A DNA stretch of 64,000 nt from DASRDR01 sp963812945 [NCBI: uncultured Candidatus Rokubacteria bacterium]. GTDB taxonomy: Bacteria; Methylomirabilota; Methylomirabilia; Rokubacteriales. A model generated the notes under the pieces. It worked only from the letters and a program-made list of their open reading frames with translations. It was not told where the DNA came from and did no database searches. The first letter of the stretch is position 1. Each line of letters begins with the position of its first letter. The translations under genes were made by a program, and so were the position numbers. The stretch covers positions 372,001 through 436,000 of the forward strand of contig CAWEXD010000003.1 of NCBI GenBank assembly GCA_963812945.1, given 5' to 3'. Positions 43,009 to 52,770 of this stretch are shown here, piece after piece.

Positions 43009-43980
43009 TCAGCCCCGCCCGGTGTCGCGCAGGTGGCGGATCACCCGGCGGAGCGTCTCGTCGAGGGGCACGCGCGGCTGGTATCCCACGACCCGCGCCG
43101 CCTTGCCGATGTCCGGGACCCGCCGGCGCAGGTCTTCGAACCCCGGCTGATAGGCCTCATCGTACGGCACGAGCACGATCGGCGACACCCCGCCGGTCAG
43201 CGCCCGCACGCGCTCCGCAAGCGCGCCGATGGTCACCTCGTGCGTCGTGCCCACGTTGAACACCTCGCCGACCGCGGTGGGCGCCTGCGCCAGGGCGATC
43301 GTGGCGCGCACGGTGTCCTCGACGTCGGTGAAGCAGCGGGACTGGCGCCCGTCGCCGTAGACCGTGATCGGCTGGCCGTCGAGGGCCTGGCGGACGAAGC
43401 GCGGGACGACCATCCCGTAGCGGCCGGTCTGCCGCGGCCCGATCGTGTTGAAGTACCGGACGATCGTCACCGGAAGTCCGCGCTCGCGATGGTACGCCAG
43501 CGCCAGGTACTCGTCGATCGCCTTCGAGCACGCGTAGCTCCAGCGGCTCCTCGTCGTGGGCCCCAGGACCCGGTCGTCCTCCTCCGACAGGGGCACCCGG
43601 TCGTTCTTCCCGTAGATCTCGGACGTGGAGACGATGATCACGCGGGGCCGATCCTCACCCGCCGCCCGGAGTATCGCCTCGGTGCCCATGATGTTGGTCT
43701 CGATGGTGGTCACCGGGCGCTCGAGGATCAGCTTCACGCCGACCGCGGCCGCCAGGTGGTACACGACGTCGGCGCCGCGCAGGAGCTTGCGGACCAGCGT
43801 CTCGTCCGTGACCGACCCGACGGCCACCTCGAGACGCGGATGCTCCTGCACGGCCTCGAGATTCTCGATCCGCCCGGTCGAGAGGTCGTCGAGAACGACC
43901 ACCTCGTGGCCGCCGGCGAGCAGCGCCTCCGTGAGGTGGGACCCGATGAACCCGGCCCCGCCGGTGACCAGGGCTCGCAC
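43009..43980 (-). CDS. NAD-dependent nucleotide-sugar epimerase/dehydratase
   Basis: 323 residues from GTG 43980, where the Rossmann motif GGAGFIGSHL begins at residue 7. Other SDR features are DDLSTGRIENL, the S-T-S-E-I-Y-G strand, catalytic Y-A-C-S-K and FNTIGPRQTGRYGMVVP. It is of the UDP-glucose 4-epimerase/UDP-glucuronate decarboxylase type; the exact reaction cannot be told. It lies 17 bases after the UDP-sugar dehydrogenase, so it may act on that enzyme's uronic-acid product. It is followed by the prenyltransferase gene 13 bases on. Confidence 0.9.
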   Translation of the reverse strand: MRALVTGGAGFIGSHLTEALLAGGHEVVVLDDLSTGRIENLEAVQEHPRLEVAVGSVTDETLVRKLLRGADVVYHLAAAVGVKLILERPVTTIETNIMGTEAILRAAGEDRPRVIIVSTSEIYGKNDRVPLSEEDDRVLGPTTRSRWSYACSKAIDEYLALAYHRERGLPVTIVRYFNTIGPRQTGRYGMVVPRFVRQALDGQPITVYGDGRQSRCFTDVEDTVRATIALAQAPTAVGEVFNVGTTHEVTIGALAERVRALTGGVSPIVLVPYDEAYQPGFEDLRRRVPDIGKAARVVGYQPRVPLDETLRRVIRHLRDTGRG

Positions 43981-43997
43981 CCGCGCCCCCGTGCCGG

Positions 43998-45320
43998 TCA
44001 GAGCCGGACGACCTTCGCCCGGCCCTGCCTGACGTCGCGTGTGGCGTTTCGGGTGTCGAGGACGAGCCGCGCGTGCGCCACGACCCACTCGTAGTCGAGC
44101 ATCGTGTGGTCGGTATGGATCACGACGCAGTCGGCGCCTGCGACCACGTCCGGGGCGAGCGCGACCGACGCGAGCTCCCGGCCGCCCAGGCGGATCCGGG
44201 GCACGAACGGGTCGTGATAGGAGACCGCCACGCCCCGGGCCTCGAGGAGCTCCATGAGGACGAGCGCGGACGAGTTCCGGACGTCGGCGACGTCCTTCTT
44301 GAAGCTCACCCCGAGCACCAGGACGCGGCGGCCGCGGACGTCGCCGCCCGGCCGATCGAGGATTCGCACGACCTTGTCGGCGACGAAGCGCGGCATGCGC
44401 GCGTTGAGCTCGACGGCCTGCGTGATGACGCTCGCGTCGAACTGGAGCTCCTTCGCCAGCCAGGCCAGGTACATCGGGTCGACGGGGATGCAGTGCCCGC
44501 CCACGCCCGGACCCGGCCGGAAGCTCATGAAGCCGAACGGCTTGGTCGCCGCCGCGTCCACGACCTCCCAGACGTCCACGCCCATTCGATCGCAGAGCAT
44601 CGCCAGCTCGTTGACGAGCGCGATGTTCACGTTGCGGAAGACGTTCTCGAGGAGCTTGGCCGTCTCGGCCACGCGCGGAGACGACACGGGCACGACCTTG
44701 ACGACGGCCTTCTCGTAGAGCGCCTGCGCCAGGGCCGTGCAGACCGGCGTCACGCCGCCCACCAGCTTGGGGGTATTGGCCACGTGATAGTCGCGGTTGC
44801 CCGGATCCACGCGCTCGGGCGAGTAGGCCAGCGCGAAGTCCCAGCCCACGCGGAGCCCGCCGGCGGCGAGGAGCGGCAGCAGGATCTCCTCCGTCGTCCC
44901 GGGGTAGGTCGTGCTCTCGAGCACCACGAGCTGGCCGGGGCGCAGCCGCCGGGCCACCTCCGCCGCAGCGGCGCGGACGAAGGAGAGGTCGGGCTCGCGA
45001 TTCGGCGTGGACGGCGTGGGGACGCAGATCACGATCGCGTCGAACGAGGCCGCGTCGTCCCAGGCCGAGGTCGCCCGGAGGCGGCCGGCTCTCACCAGCG
45101 CGGCCACCGTGTCGGCGGGGGCGTCCGCCACGTGGCTCTCGCCTCGCTGGACGGTCCGGACCCGCTCCGCGTCGAGGTCGATCCCCGTGACCTGAAGCCC
45201 CGCCCTCGCGAGCTCCACGGCCAGCGGCAAGCCCACGTAGCCGAGCCCGGCTATCCCGACCGTCGCGCACCCGTCAGCCAAGCGCGCCCGCAGCGCCTCG
45301 AGGGGCGCCCTCTCCATCAT
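43998..45320 (-). CDS. UDP-sugar 6-dehydrogenase (WecC/WbpA type)
   Basis: The 440-residue protein has a Rossmann N-terminal domain (GIAGLGYVGLPLAVELA), the central dimer domain (SPERVDPGN, KLLENVFRNVNIALVNE) and a C-terminal nucleotide-sugar domain. The catalytic Cys is in GGHCIPVDPMYL. VLGVSFKKDVADVRNS matches UDP-ManNAc or UDP-GlcNAc dehydrogenases rather than the UDP-glucose type. It oxidises C6 twice to give a uronic acid. Start ATG 45320; ATG 45317 is also possible. It supplies precursor to the surface-polysaccharide block. Confidence 0.92.
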   Translation of the reverse strand: MMERAPLEALRARLADGCATVGIAGLGYVGLPLAVELARAGLQVTGIDLDAERVRTVQRGESHVADAPADTVAALVRAGRLRATSAWDDAASFDAIVICVPTPSTPNREPDLSFVRAAAAEVARRLRPGQLVVLESTTYPGTTEEILLPLLAAGGLRVGWDFALAYSPERVDPGNRDYHVANTPKLVGGVTPVCTALAQALYEKAVVKVVPVSSPRVAETAKLLENVFRNVNIALVNELAMLCDRMGVDVWEVVDAAATKPFGFMSFRPGPGVGGHCIPVDPMYLAWLAKELQFDASVITQAVELNARMPRFVADKVVRILDRPGGDVRGRRVLVLGVSFKKDVADVRNSSALVLMELLEARGVAVSYHDPFVPRIRLGGRELASVALAPDVVAGADCVVIHTDHTMLDYEWVVAHARLVLDTRNATRDVRQGRAKVVRL

Positions 45321-45383
45321 CGCCGCGCCATTATTGACGGCGCCTTGCGGGGTGTCAAGAACGCGCGGTCGCGGGAGGATCGC

Positions 45384-47147
45384 TCACTCGAGCCGCACGG
45401 AGGCTCGCACCACGGCCACCCCGTGCGCCGCGCAGGCCGTCTCCAAACGGCGGAGCCGCTCGGCCGGGATCTTGCTCGAGGCGACGACGATCTGGTCGAC
45501 CTTCCTGGCGCGGAGCAGCGCCTCGAGCTCCTCGATGGGGCCCAGCACGGGCACTCCGTGGATGCGCGTGCCGGCCTTCGCCCGGTCGTCGTCGATGAAG
45601 CCCACGGCCTCGCGCCCGAGGGCCGGGTTGTTGCGAAGCTCCCGCAGGACCAGCTCTCCCGCGTCGCCCGCGCCGTAGACGAGGACCGGCCGGGCGCCGG
45701 GCCGGGGCCCCCGGAGCGCCTCCCCGAGCAGCCGGAACGACACCCGGCTCCCGCAGATCAGCACCGACAGCAGGAGCCAGTCGAGCACGAACACGGCCCG
45801 GGACAGGCCGACGAACCGCGTCGTGAACAGGAGGTAGAGGACACTCGCCACGGTTCCGGCGGTGATGCCGCGGACGAGCTGCAGCATGTCCGACAGGCCC
45901 GCGTACCGCCACACCCCGCGGTACGCGCCGAACACGGCGAGCCCGGAGAGCTGACCGACCAGGATCGGCGCGAGCGTGTGCTCCAGTCTCGGCCGCTCGG
46001 CCTCGAAGGTCTCCTCGAAGCGCAGGACGTACGCCGCGTAGTACGCGACCACGCTGAGCGCCACGTCGAGGAGGATGGACGCCACCTCGCGCTTGTACGG
46101 CAGATCGTGCACGAGCCGGAGGACGGTCCGGCCGGGCCGCGCCGGGGCGTCTTTCACGATCTCGACGCGGCTCAAGTGGATCCCGAGGAGCGCCAGCCCC
46201 ACGACGACCAGGGGCAGAAGGACCACGATGATCCCGAAATGCGCCCGGTAGGTCAGGAGCGCGACGCCCCCGCCGGCGATCGACAGCGCAAAGAGGAGGG
46301 CGAGCGCCCGCCGTTCGCTGCCGGCGAGGGCGACGAGCCGGTGCGACGTGTGGTCGCGGCCCCCCTGCGAGACCGGCTGCCCGCGAAGCAGGCGCGTCAC
46401 CGTCACGAAGGTGGTGTCGAAGATCGGGATCAGCAGGAGCAGCACGGGCACCGCCAGCACCGCGGTGATCCCGCGCGAGTAGTAGGCGGCGTCCACGACG
46501 AGGCAGAGTCCGCTCAGGAAAAACCCGAGGAACAGGCTCCCCGCGTCGCCCATGAAGATCCGCGCGGGCGGGGCGTTCCGCACCAGGAAGCCCAGCACGG
46601 CCCCGATGAATCCGGCGGTCACGGTCGCCGCGGCCAGGTCGCCCGCGAGCAGGAAGAAGACCAGCCGGAAGCCGCCGGCGATGGCCGCCATTCCCGCCGC
46701 CAGACCGTCCATGTTGTCGAGCAGGTTGAAGGCGTTCGTGATGCCGACCACCCAGATGAGCGTGAGCAGCACATCCACGAATGGCACCCCGGTGAGGCGG
46801 AGCACGAAGCCGAGCTCGACCAGGAGACCCGCGAGGGCGATCTGGGCGATGAGCTTGACGGGCGGGCGGAGCGGCCGGAAGTCGTCGACGAGCCCCACGG
46901 CTCCCATCGCGAGCGAGACGAGCGTCAGGGCCGCCAGGCGTCCGCGAAGCCCGCCCGCCCAACCCAGCACCGGCAGGACCCCCAGCATGATCGCGACGCC
47001 GCCGAGGAGCGCGACCGGTCGGTGGTGCCACCGGTCCTCCCGGGGCGTAACGACGAGCCCGAGCCGGCGGGCAAGCCGCTCGCTCGCGAGCGTGGCGCCG
47101 AGGGCCACGGCCAGCGAGACGAGGAAGGCAAGGCCGATGGAGGGCAC
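45384..47147 (-). CDS. Fusion: WecA/MraY-type transferase + membrane/CoA_binding_3 domain
   Basis: 587 residues from GTG 47147. The N-terminal half (about 1-330) is a polyprenyl-phosphate sugar-phosphate transferase: about ten membrane segments, VGLVDDFRPLRP, NAFNLLDNMDGLAAG and FMGDAGSLFLGF. A link follows, then about four membrane segments (380-480) and a soluble Rossmann domain with GAGDAGELVLRELRNN and AVGFIDDDRAKAG. That second half resembles the front of CapD-type epimerases but ends before the catalytic SDR domain. It should load the first sugar on undecaprenyl phosphate. The role of the tail is unknown, possibly sensing. Confidence 0.88.
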   Translation of the reverse strand: MPSIGLAFLVSLAVALGATLASERLARRLGLVVTPREDRWHHRPVALLGGVAIMLGVLPVLGWAGGLRGRLAALTLVSLAMGAVGLVDDFRPLRPPVKLIAQIALAGLLVELGFVLRLTGVPFVDVLLTLIWVVGITNAFNLLDNMDGLAAGMAAIAGGFRLVFFLLAGDLAAATVTAGFIGAVLGFLVRNAPPARIFMGDAGSLFLGFFLSGLCLVVDAAYYSRGITAVLAVPVLLLLIPIFDTTFVTVTRLLRGQPVSQGGRDHTSHRLVALAGSERRALALLFALSIAGGGVALLTYRAHFGIIVVLLPLVVVGLALLGIHLSRVEIVKDAPARPGRTVLRLVHDLPYKREVASILLDVALSVVAYYAAYVLRFEETFEAERPRLEHTLAPILVGQLSGLAVFGAYRGVWRYAGLSDMLQLVRGITAGTVASVLYLLFTTRFVGLSRAVFVLDWLLLSVLICGSRVSFRLLGEALRGPRPGARPVLVYGAGDAGELVLRELRNNPALGREAVGFIDDDRAKAGTRIHGVPVLGPIEELEALLRARKVDQIVVASSKIPAERLRRLETACAAHGVAVVRASVRLE

Positions 47148-47153
47148 TGGCCG

Positions 47154-49097
47154 TCAGGACGTCCGGGCCGCGTCCCCGGGGGCCGCCAGCGCGGGGAGGT
47201 GCGGGCCCGGCTCGGGCCGCCCGTCGACGAACGTCCGGTGCCAGAGCTCGAGCATGAGGAGGTTCCAGAGCTGGTAGTGCCAGCCGCGCACGCCGCGCTG
47301 GTGCTCGCTGAGGAGCCGGCGCACGACGGGCTCGTGGAAGTAGCCGCGCTGCCGGGTCCGGGGATCCAGGAGGACGTCGTGCACCACGGTGCGGAGCTCC
47401 TCGCGGAGCCAGCGGTCGATCGGCACGCCGAAGCCTTGCTTCGGCCGGTCCACCACGGCGGCCGGCAGGAGATCCCGCATCGCCCGTTTCAGGAGGTACT
47501 TCGTCGTCAGCCCCCGGAGCTTCAGATCGGACGGCAGGCTCGCGCAGAACTCCATGAGCTCGTGGTCGAGGAAGGGCGAGCGGCTCTCGAGTCCGTGCGC
47601 CATGGTCGAGATGTCGACCTTCACGAGGAGGTCGTCAGGGAGATACGTCTCGCGGTCGACCTCCAACGTGGCATCCAGCAGGTCGGCGCCCTCGGCGCGG
47701 CGGAAGGCCGCCACCAGATGCTCGACCGAGTCGCGATCCCCGGCCGCGCGGCGGAACTCCTCGGTCGTGAGCTCGCGCTTGAGCGCCGGGTCGAAGTGGC
47801 TCACCCAGCGCGCATAGCGCCGGGCGGGCGTCTCGCCGAGCGCCTCGACGAAGCGACGGGCTCGAGTCACCGCCCCGCGCCCCGCCGCGGGCACCGCGCC
47901 GAGGAGCGCCGCGAGCGGCCGGTGGATGGGCCGGACCAGGCTCGCGTAGCGCTCGGCCAGCCGGGTGGCCAGGTAGCGCGTGTATCCCGCGAGGTTCTCG
48001 TCTCCTCCGTCGCCGTTCAGGGCGACGGTCACGTGGCGTCGCGTGAGCTCGGCCAGGCAGAAGGTCGCGACGGCCGACGAATCGGCGTACGGCTCGTTGT
48101 AGTGCCAGACCAGCCGCGGGAGGAGGTCGGCCGCCTCCGGCCGAACGACGAACTCGCGGTGCTCGGTGCCGTAGCGGCGCGCGACCAGCCGCGCGTATGG
48201 GCGCTCGTCGTACGCCGGCTCCTCGAAGCCGATCGAGAACGTCCGGACCGGGCCCGGCCCCGCCTCGGCCATGAGGGCCACGACTGCGCTCGAGTCGATC
48301 CCCCCGCTCAGAAACGCCCCCACCGGAACGTCCGCGACGAGCCGCGCGCGCACGGCGTCTCGCAGACGCGCCAGGAGCTCCGCGGCCGCGTCGCCTTCCG
48401 ACAGCCGGCGCTTCGGCTCGGACCGGAGGCGCCAGTAGCGCTCGAGCCGGACCTGGCCGTCCTCGACCAGGAGGTAGTGCGCCGGCGGGACTCGCCGGAC
48501 GTTCTCGAACGCCGAGAGCGGGCCCGGCACGTAGTGATACGTGAGGTAGTCGTAGAGCGCCGCGGGGTCGGGCCGCGGCTCGAAGGACGGCTCGGCCAGG
48601 AACGCCTTGGGCTCGGAGGCGAACGCGATCCCGTCTCCGTCGAGCCGATAGTAGAGCGGCTTCTTGCCCGGCCGGTCACGCGCGAGGAGCAGCCGCCGCC
48701 GGCCGCCGTCCCACAGGGCGAACGCGAACATGCCACGGAGCCGCGCGAGGCACTCGACCCCGTAGGCGGTGTAGGCGGCCAGCAGCACCTCGGTATCCGA
48801 CCGCGTCCGGAAGCGGTAGCCCCGGGTCTCGAGCTCGGCGCGGAGCTCCCGGAAGTTGTAGATCTCCCCGTTGCAGACGACCTGGACCCGCGGGTCGTCG
48901 GCCGCCATGGGCTGCCGCGCCGCGTCGCTGAGATCCACGATTGCCAGGCGTCGGTGCGCGAGCCCCACCGCGCCCTCGTGCCAGGCACCGGCGCCGTCGG
49001 GGCCCCGGTGGGCGAGGAGGTCGCCCATGCGGCGCAGAACCACGGGGTCGACGGGGGCCCCGGAGCGGAAATTCAGCCGGCCCGCTATCCCGCACAC
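47154..49097 (-). CDS. asnB: Asparagine synthase (glutamine-hydrolysing) family
   Basis: The 647-residue protein starts at GTG 49097 with Cys2, the amidotransferase nucleophile (MCGIAG). The N-terminal domain has LLAHRGPDGAG and CNGEIYNFREL. The synthase domain has the PP-loop GAFLSGGIDSS and ALNGDGGDENLAGYTRY. In surface-polysaccharide clusters, such proteins often amidate a sugar acid or transfer an amino group, so the product need not be free asparagine. It lies seven bases upstream of the fusion transferase and 29 bases downstream of the fucose-synthase-like gene. Confidence 0.9.
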   Translation of the reverse strand: MCGIAGRLNFRSGAPVDPVVLRRMGDLLAHRGPDGAGAWHEGAVGLAHRRLAIVDLSDAARQPMAADDPRVQVVCNGEIYNFRELRAELETRGYRFRTRSDTEVLLAAYTAYGVECLARLRGMFAFALWDGGRRRLLLARDRPGKKPLYYRLDGDGIAFASEPKAFLAEPSFEPRPDPAALYDYLTYHYVPGPLSAFENVRRVPPAHYLLVEDGQVRLERYWRLRSEPKRRLSEGDAAAELLARLRDAVRARLVADVPVGAFLSGGIDSSAVVALMAEAGPGPVRTFSIGFEEPAYDERPYARLVARRYGTEHREFVVRPEAADLLPRLVWHYNEPYADSSAVATFCLAELTRRHVTVALNGDGGDENLAGYTRYLATRLAERYASLVRPIHRPLAALLGAVPAAGRGAVTRARRFVEALGETPARRYARWVSHFDPALKRELTTEEFRRAAGDRDSVEHLVAAFRRAEGADLLDATLEVDRETYLPDDLLVKVDISTMAHGLESRSPFLDHELMEFCASLPSDLKLRGLTTKYLLKRAMRDLLPAAVVDRPKQGFGVPIDRWLREELRTVVHDVLLDPRTRQRGYFHEPVVRRLLSEHQRGVRGWHYQLWNLLMLELWHRTFVDGRPEPGPHLPALAAPGDAARTS

Positions 49098-49125
49098 GCC
49101 CGGCTCCGGCGGCGGCCGGCCCCGG

Positions 49126-50073
49126 TCAGCGGCGTGCCACCCGCTGACTCAGGTACCACCGCACCGTGCGCGCCAACCCGTCCTCGAGGGCCGTCCGCGC
49201 GCGGAAGCCGAACTCCCGCTCCGCCCGCGCCGTGTCGACCGAGCGGCGCGGCTGCCCGTCCGGCTTCGAGCCGTCCCAGGTGATCCGGCCCTCGAAGCCC
49301 GTGAGCGCCGCGATCTGCGCCACGAGATCGCCGATCAAGATCTCGCTACCGGCGCCGACGTTCACCGGCTCGGCGCCGTCGTATCGCGCGGTGGCGAGCG
49401 CGATCGCCTCCGCCGCGTCCTCGACGTAGAGGAACTCCCGCGTGACCTTGCCACTACCCCACACGACGACCTCGCCCGCGCCCGCGTCTCGCGCCTCCAC
49501 GCACTTCCGGATGAGCGCCGGGATCACGTGCGACGTGGCCGGGTCGAATTGGTCTCCGGGGCCGTAGAGGTTGACGGGCAGGAGGAAGACCGCGTTGAAC
49601 CCGTACTGAGCCCGATAGGCCTGCCCCTGGACCAGCAGCATCTTCTTGGCGATCCCGTACGGGGCGTTGGTCTCCTCGGGATAGCCGTCCCAGAGGGCGC
49701 TCTCGCGGAAGGGGACCGGCGTGTGCTTGGGATAGCAGCACACCGTGCCGACGCTGACGAACTTCTCGACCCCGTGCCGCCGCGCATGCTCCATCACCAG
49801 GGCGCCCATCATCACGTTGTCGTAGAAGAAGGTCCCCGGGCTCGCCTGGTTGGCCCCGATCCCGCCGACGCGGGCCGCGAGGTGGATCACGATCTCCGGC
49901 CGCGCCGCCTCGTAGAGCCGCTCGACCGCCGCGGCCTGCCTGAGGTCCACGTCCCGGCTCCGGGGGACGGTGATGGCGCGGCAGCCGTCGGCCTCGAGCC
50001 GGCGGACGAGCCAGGACCCCAGGAACCCGGCGCCTCCCGTGACCAGGATGCGCTTGGCGGCCAGGTCGAGCAT
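49126..50073 (-). CDS. fcl: GDP-L-fucose synthase family protein
   Basis: The 315-residue SDR protein has [22 protein letters not shown], the S-V-G-T-V strand with [13 protein letters not shown], catalytic Y-G-I-A-K-K, and [10 protein letters not shown], which are characteristic of GDP-4-keto-6-deoxymannose 3,5-epimerase/4-reductase. The product would be GDP-L-fucose or a related 6-deoxyhexose. No GDP-mannose 4,6-dehydratase is in the window, so its substrate must come from elsewhere. It is in line with the surface-polysaccharide genes. Confidence 0.88.
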   Translation of the reverse strand: MLDLAAKRILVTGGAGFLGSWLVRRLEADGCRAITVPRSRDVDLRQAAAVERLYEAARPEIVIHLAARVGGIGANQASPGTFFYDNVMMGALVMEHARRHGVEKFVSVGTVCCYPKHTPVPFRESALWDGYPEETNAPYGIAKKMLLVQGQAYRAQYGFNAVFLLPVNLYGPGDQFDPATSHVIPALIRKCVEARDAGAGEVVVWGSGKVTREFLYVEDAAEAIALATARYDGAEPVNVGAGSEILIGDLVAQIAALTGFEGRITWDGSKPDGQPRRSVDTARAEREFGFRARTALEDGLARTVRWYLSQRVARR

Positions 50074-50150
50074 GCCCGCTATCTTCGCACGGCGACTCGG
50101 CTCACAACGAGGGCGTCCGCGGCCGACGGCGCGCCTTCAGAACGCGTCGA

Positions 50151-52604
50151 TCATGATCCCGCCGGGAGGCGCGTCAGCCGAATGCGTCCGACCCAGGCAT
50201 GCTGGGTCACCCCGACCTCCCGCCGGTCGAGGAGGTCCGTGAATTCGAGCCGGAGCCTGGGCCGCCCGAACTTGGTTGGGACGCGGGCGGTGTACTCCCG
50301 CGCGATCCATCTCCGATCCGCTGCCAGCTGCCAGGTGTGAACCTCCGTCTCGTCCAGGAGCAGCCGCATGCGCGGCGTTCCGCGAATCGTTGTGTAGCCC
50401 CCCGCACGGATCGTGATCTCCGTCACGCCCGGCCACGTGACGATGCGTTCCGACACCTCGCCGGGCCGGGTCATGACCCATACCACCTCCTGGTGCTGGT
50501 ATGACCCGAACTGGATGCCCGTCGAGTGCCGCATCGCCGGCCCGTCGACCACCCACGTCGGGACGGTCGCCGCCAGGAGCATCCAGCTGACCGCGATCGC
50601 TACGGCGAGCGCCACGGCGGGGCCGGGCGCCAGGACGACTGCCCCGACCCCCCAGTCCGCGACGTGTGAAGGGCGCCGACGGCCCCAGTACCAGCAGGCG
50701 GCCAGGAGCAGCGCACTCCCCACCGTCAGGACAACCCACGTCCACGCCGTGGGAAACCGGAGCGACGGGAGGAAGCGGGCAAGATCGAGCCCGACGGCGT
50801 CGCCGGCGAGCTGCAACACGGTTGTCCGGCCGTCCAGATTGTTGTAGCGCCAGAAGGGCACCAGCGCCAGTGCGAGCCCGATCGCGCTGCTCCAGAGCAG
50901 GCAGATCGTGTTCACGACCGCCAGGACCCGACCCCGGCCCGCCTCGAAGACCTCGACGACCAAGGGGAGGAGCAACGGGACGACGCAGAGGATGAACCGG
51001 GGCGGCGGCGTCCAGCCGGCGTCCCACTGCATCCAGCGCCATTTCACGACGATCAGGAGATAGAAGAGAGTGAGCCCGACGAGCCCGATCGCGGCCTCGC
51101 GCCGCCGGCGCCACAGCAGCACCAGACCCGGGGCGGCGAGCAGCCAATGGGGCCCGTAGAAGAGGAGGCCGAACTCCTGGTCGGCGAGGAGCCCGAGGCC
51201 GGCCTGGGGCATCCACGCGTTCCAGTCGCGGAGGACCTTTAGCAGCCGTGTGGCCCCGCCGAGGTTCGGGAAGACGCGCGGCATCGGGTTGAACACGACG
51301 ATGAAGACGCCGGTCACGGCCACCGCCGCCAGCAGTCCGAGGGCCAGGACCCACCGGCCCCGGGCCAGCCGCGCGACGGCCCACGCGAGCAGCCCGAGGC
51401 TCAGGGGCACGTACCGGTCCTTGAGCCCGACCAGCACGACCGCCGAGCCGATGACGATCGCGAGCGCCGGCCAGCCCGCGTGCGGGAGGCGCAGCAGCGC
51501 GCGAACCCCGACGACGGCGGCGAGGGCCGCCGGGAGCTCCGGGTACACGTGGCCGGAGCTGACCACGACCGGCGGCGTCAGCCCGACCACGACCCACCCC
51601 CAGAAGGCGGCGACCGGCGAGACACCGAGGTCCCGGCACAGCCGGTACGCCTGGACCCCGAGCAGCGCCGCGCAAAGGCCGATGGTGAGCATCGCGCCGA
51701 GGCGACCCCCGAGGGGGTAGCCGGGCAAGAGGACCGAGCCCAGCGCGTAGCCAGGCAGGAGGAGCGTGGGGACGCCGATGAACGCGACGGTCCACTTCTT
51801 CGGACTCGCGCGACCCCAGTAGAAGCGCTCGTAGTCGCGCTGGGCGACGTTGTTCTGGATCTCGAGGTCTTGGTCGGCGTAAAGGCTCTGCGTGCTGAGC
51901 AAGTAGACGTGCTCGTCGCCGGCCGTCGAGAGCGCGGTCGCGACGTACGCGCTCAGGAAAGCGTAGAGGAGGAAGGCGATCCAGAACAGGCAAGCGCCGA
52001 CGGGCAGTGGGTCGGCGCGCGTGTCGCTGGTCTCACGGGCGTCGCCGGCGTCGATGGTCTCGTTGCCCTCGCCGGTCCGCCCCGCCTCGCCAGCGGCGGT
52101 CGCCGCACGCGCGACCCAAGCTCGATAGGCAACGAGCACTGCCCCGAGGACCTTGCCAAACAGCACGGTCACGAAGAACGCGGCGAGCGGCAGTCGCCAA
52201 CCACCGATCTGCCGCCAGGCCGCCATCAGCAGGAGAAATAGCGGCAGGAGCGCGTAGCTCCGACGGTCCCACGCGCGGGCGCGGCGCGCCGCGCGCGCGG
52301 GAAGCCCGCGCCATTCGGTCCACTGGAGGAGGCGCTCGTAGAGCAGTGTGAACGCGGGGAACATCGCCGGCAACCACATGGCGAAAAACCACCGCCAACT
52401 CCCCGGGAACGGGGCGTCCAGCGGGAGCCCCCGCAGCGGCAAGCCAAGGCGAGGCCACAGGAAGAAGACCAGCGTCCCGGTCGCCGCCGCGGCCAGGATC
52501 GCCGCGAGCAGCGGCCCAGGCTCGGGCCAGGGTGGACGGCCGGGTCGCCCCGGAGCATCCGAGCTCGTCTCGAAGGCGGACGGCGGTCGAGCGCCCCGCT
52601 CCAC
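50151..52604 (-). CDS. Large membrane GT-C-type glycosyltransferase-like protein
   Basis: 817 residues from GTG 52604. About 12-14 membrane segments span residues 30-690. Between the first groups lies an acidic stretch after TALSTAGDEHVYLLSTQS; an Asp-Glu pair in the first large outer loop is typical of GT-C enzymes that use lipid-linked sugars. The C-terminal 130 residues form a soluble beta-rich domain (GIQFGSYQHQEVVWV, ITIRAGGYTTIRG, WIGRIRLTRL-like end), perhaps a carbohydrate-binding module. No close named family is recognised; transfer of sugars to an envelope acceptor is inference. Confidence 0.72.
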   Translation of the reverse strand: MERGARPPSAFETSSDAPGRPGRPPWPEPGPLLAAILAAAATGTLVFFLWPRLGLPLRGLPLDAPFPGSWRWFFAMWLPAMFPAFTLLYERLLQWTEWRGLPARAARRARAWDRRSYALLPLFLLLMAAWRQIGGWRLPLAAFFVTVLFGKVLGAVLVAYRAWVARAATAAGEAGRTGEGNETIDAGDARETSDTRADPLPVGACLFWIAFLLYAFLSAYVATALSTAGDEHVYLLSTQSLYADQDLEIQNNVAQRDYERFYWGRASPKKWTVAFIGVPTLLLPGYALGSVLLPGYPLGGRLGAMLTIGLCAALLGVQAYRLCRDLGVSPVAAFWGWVVVGLTPPVVVSSGHVYPELPAALAAVVGVRALLRLPHAGWPALAIVIGSAVVLVGLKDRYVPLSLGLLAWAVARLARGRWVLALGLLAAVAVTGVFIVVFNPMPRVFPNLGGATRLLKVLRDWNAWMPQAGLGLLADQEFGLLFYGPHWLLAAPGLVLLWRRRREAAIGLVGLTLFYLLIVVKWRWMQWDAGWTPPPRFILCVVPLLLPLVVEVFEAGRGRVLAVVNTICLLWSSAIGLALALVPFWRYNNLDGRTTVLQLAGDAVGLDLARFLPSLRFPTAWTWVVLTVGSALLLAACWYWGRRRPSHVADWGVGAVVLAPGPAVALAVAIAVSWMLLAATVPTWVVDGPAMRHSTGIQFGSYQHQEVVWVMTRPGEVSERIVTWPGVTEITIRAGGYTTIRGTPRMRLLLDETEVHTWQLAADRRWIAREYTARVPTKFGRPRLRLEFTDLLDRREVGVTQHAWVGRIRLTRLPAGS

Positions 52605-52770
52605 GACGGGCCCTGTTAGATCCCGGGCGGCGGCACGGGTAGTCCGGGGTCGTGAAGCTTCAGCGGCAGCCGAGGTTCAGCGGTCAACGGAATCCCGCCA
52701 CGATGACGCGGGTTTCCGCGGCGGGTCCGCCGGCTCGACCGATCGGCGGCTCACCGCCGTGCCCCCGCGG

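Noticed and set aside
43009-45270. A 753-residue dehydrogenase-epimerase fusion
   Set aside because: The first ~430 residues are an out-of-frame reading of the UDP-sugar dehydrogenase; the epimerase begins at GTG 43980.
44073-49283. A 1736-codon plus-strand frame antisense to the polysaccharide genes
   Set aside because: Arg/Gly/His-rich low-complexity translation, with certain genes on the other strand.
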